Of a stretch of 49,617 nucleotides of DNA, positions 26,068 through 34,300 are shown piece after piece. The notes beneath the pieces were generated by a model. It searched no databases and was not told where the DNA came from. It was given only the letters and a program-made list of their open reading frames with translations. This stretch comes from Verrucomicrobiota bacterium (GTDB lineage Bacteria; Verrucomicrobiota; Verrucomicrobiia; Limisphaerales; JACRJY01). The DNA is taken from assembly GCA_016235585.1 (NCBI GenBank), contig JACRJY010000180.1, positions 1 through 49,617 of the forward strand. Direction: 5' to 3'. The stretch's first letter is position 1; every line of letters begins with the position of its first letter. The position numbers and the translations under genes are program-made.

Positions 26068-27068
26068 TTCGCCGGTGAGGACTTGAGCTTCTTGATGAGA
26101 TATTCCTGCGTCGTCGCGTGCTTCATGCCGGGCGCGCCGGGATAGGCGAGTTCGCATTCCACGCCGGCAGCCTTGCAATGCTCCTGAAGCTTCACGCCGA
26201 AGTTCGCCGTGTGCGTCGGGTCTTTCTGTTCCTGGCCGAGTGCGGGCGGCGCGGAGAAATAGAGATAAACCGGCGGGTCATCGGCGGTGACGAGCGCGTA
26301 GGGCGAATACTCCGCAATCCACGGCAGGATGGTGTCGCGCTGGGCGAGGAACTCATCGAATTGGGAAAGCTTCTTCGCCGCGTCGCCCTTGAAGCCGAAC
26401 GCGTGGCCGCCGTAGCGGCTGTTGGGCGTCCACTCCTTCATCTGCGCGGGGTCGAGCGTGGTCTGCGCGCCGTTCACGGCGGCGCACCAAAGCCGCGTGG
26501 ATTCGCGCGCGACGGGGTCGCTGCTCTTCGGGTCGGCGAGGTCGGGATGAAACGCGAGCCACAGCGACGAGCACGCGCCCGCCGAGCCGCCGCTCGCGCC
26601 GATGCGCCGCTTGTCAATGTTCCACTCGGCGGCCTTGCTGCGGACGAACTGCAAGGCGCGCGCGGCGTCGTGCAGCGGCCCTTTCACCGGCGGCACGACC
26701 TTGTCGGCCTCGGCCTGCGGGATGTAGCGGTAGTTGATGGCGACCACGGAGACGCCGGCGGCAAGATATTGTTCAATGCTGGCCGTGCGGTTTTTGTCCC
26801 CGCCCATCCAGCCGCCGCCGTGGATGTAGAAGAGCAGCGGCGTGGGCGACGACGACTCGGCCTTCCAGAAATCCAGCACCTGCCGCGCGTGCGTGCCATA
26901 GGGGACGTTCGCCGCCGTGATCTTGGGCTGAACGGCCGGCTTGGCGGGAGCCTTGGCCGGGGCTTTGGCCTTGGCCGCGGCGGGTTTTTTGGCCGGCGGG
27001 TCGGCGGCGAAGGCTGGGGCGCAAAGGACGCAAAGCGTCGTGAGGAGCGAGAGTTTTTTCAAGTGCAT
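26064..27068 (-). CDS. Secreted alpha/beta hydrolase (esterase), paralog 3
   Basis: 334 residues from MHLKKLSLLTTLCVLCAPAFA (signal peptide), then a Lys/Ala/Pro linker, YIHGGGWMGGDK, GASGGSAGACSS and a C-terminal PGAPGMKHATTQEYL. It is very similar to the gene at 2728-3702 (shared GPLHDAARALQFVRSKAAEW) and to 3699-4691. One difference is that the conserved PGAPD-V-KHPKIED of the two tandem copies reads PGAPG-M-KHATTQE here, so an acidic residue near the catalytic histidine is replaced. It is the first gene of the chain of overlapping genes down to 20724. Confidence 0.87.
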   Translation of the reverse strand: MHLKKLSLLTTLCVLCAPAFAADPPAKKPAAAKAKAPAKAPAKPAVQPKITAANVPYGTHARQVLDFWKAESSSPTPLLFYIHGGGWMGGDKNRTASIEQYLAAGVSVVAINYRYIPQAEADKVVPPVKGPLHDAARALQFVRSKAAEWNIDKRRIGASGGSAGACSSLWLAFHPDLADPKSSDPVARESTRLWCAAVNGAQTTLDPAQMKEWTPNSRYGGHAFGFKGDAAKKLSQFDEFLAQRDTILPWIAEYSPYALVTADDPPVYLYFSAPPALGQEQKDPTHTANFGVKLQEHCKAAGVECELAYPGAPGMKHATTQEYLIKKLKSSPAK

Positions 27069-27213
27069 GGCGGCAGGATAGCACAGCCCGGTGCGGTTGG
27101 GGAAGGGCGGAGTGCGAGGCCGGGAGCCAATTGCCGGTTGCGCCGCCCGCCGGATTTTGCAAAAGTGCCGCCGTGAATTTCCCCTGGCGTGTCCCGTCGA
27201 AATGCCGCACCCG

Positions 27214-29565
27214 ATGAAACATCCCGTCACTCGCCGCGAATTCCTCCAGCGCACCGGCGCGACCGTCGCGGCTGCCGCAGTGTTGAAGCTTCCTTCTCGC
27301 GGGCTCGCCGCGCCAAATTCGCCGGCCATCCCGCCGCATCGCGCGCTCGATGTGCCGGGCGTCCACGCCTACCCGCTCGAACACTCCGTCGCAGCGGGCG
27401 ACACGCTCGAACTTTGCGTTAGCAACAGCGTCCCGTATCGCCTCTCGATCTGCCGGCTCGGCGTGCAGGTGGACGATCCTGCGGGCGACACGGTGCTCGC
27501 GCGCTTCGACGAGTCACCGGCGAATCCGCAGCCGATCCATCCCGGTTCCTACGTTCACATCGAGAAGCATCTGCGCGGGAAGTTGAGCGCCGTCACGCTC
27601 GAATGCTGGCTCCGCCCGTGGGACATCACGAAACTTGCGGGCCTCATCAGCCAGGAGGACAAGGACTCCGATGAAGGCTTTGCGCTCGGCATCGGCAAGG
27701 ATGGCTACGTGGGTTTCTATCTCGGCGACGGCGTCGGGCCGGATGAAAAGACCGTGCATCGCACCAAGCCCGGCGCGGTGAAGCGCAATCGCTGGCATCA
27801 CGTCGTCGCCACGTGGGACGGCCAGCGCAAACGCGTCTTCGTGGACGCAAAGGAAGTCGGCGCGTGGAATTTCGCCGGCCCGCTGCTTCCCGGCAAACAC
27901 TCGCTCCGCCTCGGTGCGATGGCGCAGAAGGGCATCGCGCAACATTTCCTCGACGGCGATCTCGCAATGCCGGTGATTTACGACCGTGCGTTGAGCGCGG
28001 ATGAAATCGACGAACGCTTCAAGCAACAGGGCCTCAAGCCCGCGCGCGGCAAAGGCGTGCTCGCCTGCTGGCCGCTCACCGAGGAACGCGGCGAGCGCGT
28101 GGCCGATGTTTCCGGCGACGGTCGCCACGGACGCATCATCAATCACGCCACGTGGATGATCGGCGGGCCGAGCTTCGACGCGAACGTGCCGCGCTTCGGC
28201 AATTACGACCCGAAGCAGGACGCCACGCGCGGCCACGGCCTGCGCCTCGCGTCGGATGATCTCTACGATTGCCGCTGGAAGGTCACGCACCGCTGGAAGG
28301 CGCCCGCCGACGCGCGGCAGGGAATTTACGTCGCGCGGATGGAGTTCACCTTCGACGGCAGGCCGCGCACACAGCATTGCACCTTCATCGTGCGCCGCGC
28401 GCCGCGCCGGAAGAAGGCGCCGATTCTCCTGCTGCTGGCCACCAACACCTGGCGCGCCTACAGCGGCACGCCCTTCGCCATCACGCCCGAGGCGCAGCAT
28501 CAGGTCTGGGGCACGGGCGGCATCGAAAAGGATCCGCGCGGTTTGCCCGCCTACAATCTTTACCGCGACCACGCCACCGGCCAGGGCACTTACCAAGTCG
28601 GCCTGCGGATGCCGTGGCCGGCGGCGGGGCCGTATGTGCTTTACGGCGGCCCGACGAAATACAGCCACCTCGCCCGCGCGGACCGCTTCACGCAAGTCTG
28701 GCTGGAGGAGCAGGGCTACTACTTTGACGTGGCCAGCGACCTCGATCTGCACCGCGACCCCGGTGTGCTGCGCGGCTACAAGGTGTTCATGGTCGTCGGC
28801 CACAACGAATACTGGTCGCTGCCGATGTATCGCGGCACGGACGATTACCTGCGTCGCGGCGGAAATCTGGCCGTGTTGAGCGGCAACTCGATCTTCTGGC
28901 GCGTGTCGTTCAACGACGACGGCACCGTGATGGAATGCCGCAAGGCCGACGCCGCCGGCAACCGCGTGCCGCTCGCGCGCCGGGGCGAGGCGTGGCACAG
29001 CCACGACGGTCGGCGCGGCGGCATGATGCGCGACTGCGGTTTTCCCGGCATCAACCTCATCGCGCTCGACTGCCTCGGCTTCAACAGCCCCGGCAACATC
29101 AAGAATTTCGGCCCCTACCTCGTCGAAGACCCCGGCCATTTCCTGTTCCACACGCCGGAAAAGCTTGGGCTGAAAAAGGGTGACTCGTTCGGTCAGTCCG
29201 CCGACGGCGCGCGCGTGGCCGGCGGACACGAGTTCGACATCCGGCCCTCGACCTTCGCGCGGTTGCAGGAGGAGCCTTCCCCGGCAGGCGGCGTGGTTCC
29301 GAATGATCCGCCAGGCATCCGGCTTCTCGCCAACGGGCAGGTGTTCTGGAAAAACGGCGGCACGGCGTTCGACTATTTCTTCCGCAAGATTGCGCCGAAG
29401 ACCGACCAGGGCGGCGAACTGATCTACTGGGAACGCCCCGCAGGCGGGCGCGTCTTCAACGCCGCCACCATCGCCTCCGGCTGGGTGCTGGCGGTGGATC
29501 CGAAAATGTCCGGCCTGCTGCGCAACGTGCTGCACCACTTCGGCGCAACCAGAAACCGGCCGTGA
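27214..29565 (+). CDS. Tat-exported LamG plus N,N-dimethylformamidase-like protein
   Basis: 783 residues from MKHPVTRREFLQRTGATVAAA, a Tat signal (an ATG at 27202 is an alternative). After an N-terminal beta domain, residues about 130-270 are a LamG/concanavalin-like jelly roll (ECWLRPWDITKLAGLIS, RWHHVVATWDGQRKRVFVD, RALSADEIDERFK). The C-terminal half matches the large (beta) subunit of N,N-dimethylformamidase: YFDVASDLDLHRD, YKVFMVVGHNEYWSLPM and RRGGNLAVLSGNSIFWRV. Homologs in many bacteria lack dimethylformamide metabolism, so amide hydrolysis is only a possibility. It is the only gene on the plus strand between 2748 and the right-hand IS and starts 145 bases from a divergent esterase gene, so that gap should hold two promoters. 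Confidence 0.85.
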   Translation: MKHPVTRREFLQRTGATVAAAAVLKLPSRGLAAPNSPAIPPHRALDVPGVHAYPLEHSVAAGDTLELCVSNSVPYRLSICRLGVQVDDPAGDTVLARFDESPANPQPIHPGSYVHIEKHLRGKLSAVTLECWLRPWDITKLAGLISQEDKDSDEGFALGIGKDGYVGFYLGDGVGPDEKTVHRTKPGAVKRNRWHHVVATWDGQRKRVFVDAKEVGAWNFAGPLLPGKHSLRLGAMAQKGIAQHFLDGDLAMPVIYDRALSADEIDERFKQQGLKPARGKGVLACWPLTEERGERVADVSGDGRHGRIINHATWMIGGPSFDANVPRFGNYDPKQDATRGHGLRLASDDLYDCRWKVTHRWKAPADARQGIYVARMEFTFDGRPRTQHCTFIVRRAPRRKKAPILLLLATNTWRAYSGTPFAITPEAQHQVWGTGGIEKDPRGLPAYNLYRDHATGQGTYQVGLRMPWPAAGPYVLYGGPTKYSHLARADRFTQVWLEEQGYYFDVASDLDLHRDPGVLRGYKVFMVVGHNEYWSLPMYRGTDDYLRRGGNLAVLSGNSIFWRVSFNDDGTVMECRKADAAGNRVPLARRGEAWHSHDGRRGGMMRDCGFPGINLIALDCLGFNSPGNIKNFGPYLVEDPGHFLFHTPEKLGLKKGDSFGQSADGARVAGGHEFDIRPSTFARLQEEPSPAGGVVPNDPPGIRLLANGQVFWKNGGTAFDYFFRKIAPKTDQGGELIYWERPAGGRVFNAATIASGWVLAVDPKMSGLLRNVLHHFGATRNRP

Positions 29566-29568
29566 TCC

Positions 29569-29633
29569 CCGGGCGGCGGGCAGGGACATCCTGAAGCCTC
29601 ACCGCCGAAACAATCCAACCGCTGCCCGCCCGG
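29569..29633. terminator. Possible bidirectional terminator between convergent genes
   Basis: A GC-rich inverted repeat (29569-29583 with 29622-29633, the first arm carrying three extra bases) spans most of the 71-base gap between the convergent genes ending at 29565 and 29637. Position suits a shared terminator, but there is no U-tract and the loop is long, so confidence is modest. Confidence 0.35.
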
Positions 29634-29636
29634 CTG

Positions 29637-30446
29637 CTACTTCACATTGGCCTTGAAAAACTTCGCCGCGCCCTCGACGAACTTGTTCGGGTCTTCAGCA
29701 AAGCCCTTGTTGTCCGTCTCGATGGCCATCACGCCGTCCCACTTCGATTTCTTCAGCTCGGCGAAGAGGCCCTGGTAATTCGAGATGCCCGTGCCGATGT
29801 CCACGTCGAGCACCACGTCCTTGCCGTCGGCCTTCTCGACCTTCTTGTCCTTGAGGTGGAGGTCATAGACGCGCCCGTCGTATTCGCGGAAGATTTTCGC
29901 CACGTCGTGGCCCGCGCCGCTCACGTGGCCGATGTCAATGCACGCGCCGATGCGGCGGTCGCGCTTGGCGAGCACGGCCTTGACCGTCTCCGGGTCGCCA
30001 TAAACGGTGCCGCGCCCGTGGTTGTGGATGGCGAGCTTGATGTCGTATTCCTTCACGAGTTCCTCGAGGTTGTCCCACTCGGCCAGGTTCTTCGGCTCGA
30101 CGATAATGACTTTGATGCCCATGAACTTGGCGAACTCGAAGAGCTGCCGGTTTTTCTCCTTGTCCATCGAGGTGCCCGCGACGCCGAACGTGTAGCAGAC
30201 GAGGCCGTGCTTATCGAGCACCGCCTTCTTTTTCTCCGTCTCCTCGGCGGGCGCACCGGGATCCATGTGTTTGGAGATGCACTGGAGATGTTTGATTTTG
30301 TGCTTCACCGCGAAGTCCACCATCTGCTCGAAGGTCATGTTCCGGCAGGTCCACGTCTGGAGGCCGAGCTTGGGCTGCGCGTGCGCGGCGGCGGTGAGCA
30401 GAAGGCTGGTCAAGACCAGCAGGGAAATGGCTTTCAGGAGTTTCAT
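29637..30446 (-). CDS. Secreted sugar phosphate isomerase/epimerase-like TIM barrel
   Basis: 269 residues from MKLLKAISLLVLTSLLLTAAAHAQ, a signal peptide; an upstream in-frame ATG at 30494 is rejected. AP-endonuclease-2/xylose-isomerase-like TIM barrel: KLGLQTWTCRNMTFEQMVD, FGVAGTSMDKEKNRQLFEFAK, a metal-ligand series IIVEPKN, IHNHGRG, ACIDIGHVSGAG, DLHLKD and MAIETDN. Such proteins isomerise or epimerise sugars; exported forms are frequent in PVC genomes and their substrates are unknown. An A-rich leader, with no Shine-Dalgarno, precedes the start. Confidence 0.9.
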   Translation of the reverse strand: MKLLKAISLLVLTSLLLTAAAHAQPKLGLQTWTCRNMTFEQMVDFAVKHKIKHLQCISKHMDPGAPAEETEKKKAVLDKHGLVCYTFGVAGTSMDKEKNRQLFEFAKFMGIKVIIVEPKNLAEWDNLEELVKEYDIKLAIHNHGRGTVYGDPETVKAVLAKRDRRIGACIDIGHVSGAGHDVAKIFREYDGRVYDLHLKDKKVEKADGKDVVLDVDIGTGISNYQGLFAELKKSKWDGVMAIETDNKGFAEDPNKFVEGAAKFFKANVK

Positions 30447-30516
30447 AGTTGTTTTGTGTTGGCGGAATTGAATGAAAAGCGACAGCGGCTGCAAAGCTAA
30501 AAGTGATTTTTAGCCT

Positions 30517-30576
30517 CGGATGAAACACAGATTAAACACAGATTCCTGAATCCGTGTTCCGTCCGGGTTCCATCCG
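30517..30576. repeat. Nested inverted repeat, terminator- or REP-like
   Basis: A hairpin at 30535-30558 with an 11-position stem (10 paired, CT loop, AACACAGATTC core) lies inside a wider CGGATG...CATCCG pair (30517-30522 with 30571-30576). It fills the gap between the lipoprotein gene and the isomerase-like gene, both on the minus strand. It could terminate or process the transcript; it also looks like a dispersed repeat. Confidence 0.5.
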
Positions 30577-30594
30577 TGGCAAAAAAACTCCCGC

Positions 30595-31332
30595 TCACTT
30601 CGCCTTCGTCACCACCAGGTCATCGAACTGAATCGGCGTGCCGGAGAACGGATTGCCCCAGATGGACGGGCGGCCCGGCGGCGGCGCTTCCTTTTCGTCG
30701 AGCGTGACGAGCCACTTCTCCGGCTCCTTGCCGGTCTGCGGCCACGCCTTGCCTTCGATTTTCCACTCGCCGTCCTTCAATTTGCGGACTTGCAGGCGCA
30801 GCACCGTCCACGCGCCGGACTGCCATTCGAACGGCACGCTCACCTTCATCTCGTCGCCCTTGTAAAGTTCCAGCAGCTTCTTGCTCGCGGACACCTGCAG
30901 CCGGTAGCCGCCCACGCCGTTGACGCCGACGGCCAGCGCGGGAAAGCGCCGGCCCTTGCCCGTGCCGTTGATGCGTGCGGTGACGCAGAGGCCGTCCGGC
31001 TCGGTGGGGCCGAAGAGCACGCCGAACGTGTCGAGTGGCGCGCCGGGCAGTTCCATAAATTTGTTCCCGCCCTCGGCCTTCACGGCGAAACTGCCGTCCA
31101 GCACGAGGAAATCGTCAGGCAGCTTGCCCTCCTCGGTCTTCTCGAAATTCTCCGAAAGCACCGGCCTGTCGCCATGCGGCCCGGCTTCCGGCGCTTTGGT
31201 GGGCGCGGCGCCCGGAACCGCCGCCGGTTTCTCGGCAGATGGTGCGGGGGGCGGCGCGGGCTTGCAGCCGGACAGCGCAAGCACAACGGCCAGCAAAGAA
31301 ACGGTGATTTGGATTCGCGGTGATTTTGTCAT
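30595..31332 (-). CDS. Lipoprotein of unknown function
   Basis: 245 residues from MTKSPRIQITVSLLAVVLALSGC; the lipobox LALSGC predicts a lipid-modified Cys23. A Pro/Ala-rich linker follows, then a beta-rich domain (residues 70-245) resembling a family-16/LamG-type jelly roll (VLSENFEKTEEGKLPDDF, WTVLRLQVRKLKDGEWKIEG, FSGTPIQFDDLVVTKAK). PVC genomes have many such DUF1080-like or LamG-like exported proteins; I cannot name the family. It is 43 bases downstream of the ABC permease on the same strand. The longer frame to 31470 is rejected because it overlaps the permease end. Confidence 0.75.
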   Translation of the reverse strand: MTKSPRIQITVSLLAVVLALSGCKPAPPPAPSAEKPAAVPGAAPTKAPEAGPHGDRPVLSENFEKTEEGKLPDDFLVLDGSFAVKAEGGNKFMELPGAPLDTFGVLFGPTEPDGLCVTARINGTGKGRRFPALAVGVNGVGGYRLQVSASKKLLELYKGDEMKVSVPFEWQSGAWTVLRLQVRKLKDGEWKIEGKAWPQTGKEPEKWLVTLDEKEAPPPGRPSIWGNPFSGTPIQFDDLVVTKAK

Positions 31333-31375
31333 GGTGAACCAATAGTTTTGTTGTTGGCGGCGAGTGTAATGAAAT

Positions 31376-34300
31376 TCATTCGCTACGCAATGCCTCCAGC
31401 AAATTTCCCCGCAGTGCCGCCTTCGTCGCCAGCCATGTCCAGACGAGGCCGCTTGCCAGCACGCCGCCAAGCGTGAGGCCGAGCGAGAGATACGGCACCT
31501 CGGCGTTCGGCGAAATCACCGCCGGCACCACCGCCACCGTCGCCGCGACCACGCCGCTCGCAAGGCCGAGCAGCAGCAGCGCCGCGTGTTCGCCCAACAC
31601 CAGCCGCGCCAGCGCACGCGGTTGAAAGCCCACCGCCAGCAGCAGCGCCAGTTCGCCGCGCCGCTCCAGCACATTCCGCAGCACCACGACGCCAAGGCCG
31701 ACGCTGCCAAGAATCAACCCCAGCCCGCCGAGCACCTGGAACGTGGAGAGATACGTGTTCTGCACCGCGTTGAACTGCGCGAGCCGCCGCGTCGCGGGCG
31801 TGAGTTCGAGGCCCACGTCGCGCAACGCCCGCGTCAGCGTCGCGCTCGTGTCGTCCAGCCGGTTTGCTGGCGCGTCCACGAGGAACATCCGGTAGCCGCT
31901 CTCGCCGGGGAAACGCTTCACGAACTCGGCTTCGTCAATGATAAGGTTGCCTTGGAGAACAGAATTCGCCAGCGCGCCGACGAGCCGGACTTTGAACACG
32001 CGCCCGCGTTCGTCGGTGTAATCCAGCGTGTCGCCGATCTTTTTGCCCAGCGCCCAGAGAATCGAAGCTTCATCGGCGATGGCGGGAACCTCGTTGGAAG
32101 CGAGTGCGAATCGGCTTTTGAGCGGGAGCAGTTCGCGTTGTAAAATCTGCCAGTAAAATTCTTTCTCCAAACTTGTCTCTCCGGCGAATGCAGCGAATGA
32201 GAATCTTCCATTCAGTGAAGACGGCTTCACGCCGAGCAGGCGCGGTTTCTGCGCGCGGTTCAGGTTCAGGCAGCTCGCGTCATCGCCGTCGCGCACGCGG
32301 AACGGCACCACACTCACGCCCGTCAGCGCCTTGTCATCGAGGCTGAAAAACTCGCGGCCCGCCTTCGCGTTCAAGTCGTGATGCACCGGCAGCGTTGACT
32401 CGCCGATGAACGCGAATCCGCCCGTGCCGGAGTTGCGCTTCGTGGAGTTCTGGTTTTCATCCAGCCGGAACACGCCGATGGACGCCACGAGAAAACTGCC
32501 GCACGCGAGCATCGCCACCGTGGCGAGGCTGCGCGTGCGCCGCCGCGCGGTGTTGCGCGCCGCCATACCGGAGAGCGAGAGCCGCGCCGCCGCGCTGGAG
32601 AAATTTAGCTTCGTCAGCCGCGCCGCCGTTGCCGCCAGCGCCGCGATGAGCAGCAGCGCGCCTGCCCCGAAGAAAATCCCCGCGTTGCTCGTGTCGCCCT
32701 TCGCCACCGCCCAGCCCGCGAGCGCCAAGGCGAGGACGAGAGACGCGAGCGCAACCGTCACGGACAAATTTGCCCGCGATTTGCGAACGCCACCTGTGGA
32801 GTGCGGTGACTCGTCACCGCTTTTGGCAGGCGACTTGTCGCCGTCGAACTGCACGCTGCCGCCGTTCTGCAAACCACCGACGCGCGATTCTGCCGGGCCG
32901 ACAAGTCGGCCCGGCGGCGAAAGCGGTGACGAGTCCCCGCACTCCAAATCGCCTGCCAGCAGCGCGCGGGCCGGCTGCCGCGCCTGTTTCCGCAGCGCCA
33001 GCCAGATGGTGAACAGCGCCACCGCCACGCTCGCCGCCACGCCGATGCCGAGCGTCGCGGGCGTGGCGTGGAACGCGAGCGACGACGTGCCGACGGCGTT
33101 GCGCCAGATGGTCGTCAGCCCGTGAATCATCGCCCGCGCATACGCGATGCCGCCCGCCAGCCCCAGCAGCGCGCCGAGCACGGACAGCGCCGCGCCCTCG
33201 AACAGCAGCATCCGCCGCACCTGACCCGGCGTGAAGCCGAGCGCGAGCAGCGTGCCCACCTCGGTCGCGCGCTGTTCGATGCTGAACTGGAACAGCAGCG
33301 CGGTGAGCAGCAGCGCCGCGACGATGAGGAAGAAGCTGAAGCCGATGAACAGCCCGCCGAAATCCTGCGACTGTTCGGCGGCCTTCAACGCCTGCTCCCG
33401 CACCGGCTCGAAGCGCAGCCCGATGGAGGCGGGGTCGAGGTGAGCGAGAATGGCCGCTTCAATTTCAGATTTCGTCGCAGGAGGCCTGGGTCCCATGCCG
33501 GACACAGCTTCTGGCCATGCCGTTTTTTGAATACTTTCTCTCGCGCTTACGGCAAGAGGCAAGTTGTTGGAGGATTGCGAACTCGGAGGATCCACCACCA
33601 TCCACTTCCTATCAGCGGAAAAAGACCAAGACCGATTAAGGAGAAATCGCACTGCGGTGAAATTTCCAAACCGATTGCCCCACATCTTCTCTCCAGTAGC
33701 ACTCGTGACAAACGCTTTCGGCGTGCCGCGCCATTTCTTCCAATACTCCTCGTCCGGCGGGCGGATGCGGCTCATGTCAATCGGCAGGCTGCCGTCCCAC
33801 TCGCTGGTGCTCTCGGCCTTGGACACGCCGGGGAACTCCGGCATCAGCTCGGGGTCGGCCCACGGCAGCGTCATCGGCACCACGGCGCGGACGCGGAAGG
33901 TGTTCGTGCGCTCCTCCAGCGTGTGCCCCACGCCAACGGTGAAATAGCGCAGGCTCACAGCGTCGCCGGGCTTGGCTTGTAATTCGTCAGCGAGCCACTG
34001 ATTGAGGAGAATCTCGTCGTCATGTGAGAGTGTTCCGCCCACCGCTGACACCATCGAATACGGTGTGACGCGCTCACCCGCACGCAGTTCGTTAACAAAG
34101 TATGTTTGAATGAGGTTTGCAATTGCCGAATTTGTCTGCGCTGCTTTCTGTGCCGCTTCAATCACCGGCGTGTCGAGAAAGACGCGGCTCGTGCGGAGTT
34201 CAAACTCTCCAGTGGCGGGCAGTTCGCGCAGTTCGAGTTCGGCGTCGGCGAGTTCCCACGATTCTTTCATGCGTCTATCCAATGTGGCTTTGAGGTAATT

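Noticed and set aside
27020-27040. GCGCAAAGGACGCAAAG resembling the intergenic repeat at 36884
   Set aside because: It encodes the hydrophobic part of a signal peptide and has no inverted partner.
27514-29589. 691-codon minus-strand frame opposite the LamG/dimethylformamidase-like gene
   Set aside because: GC-rich third positions keep the antisense frame open; the product has no domain signature while the plus-strand product does.
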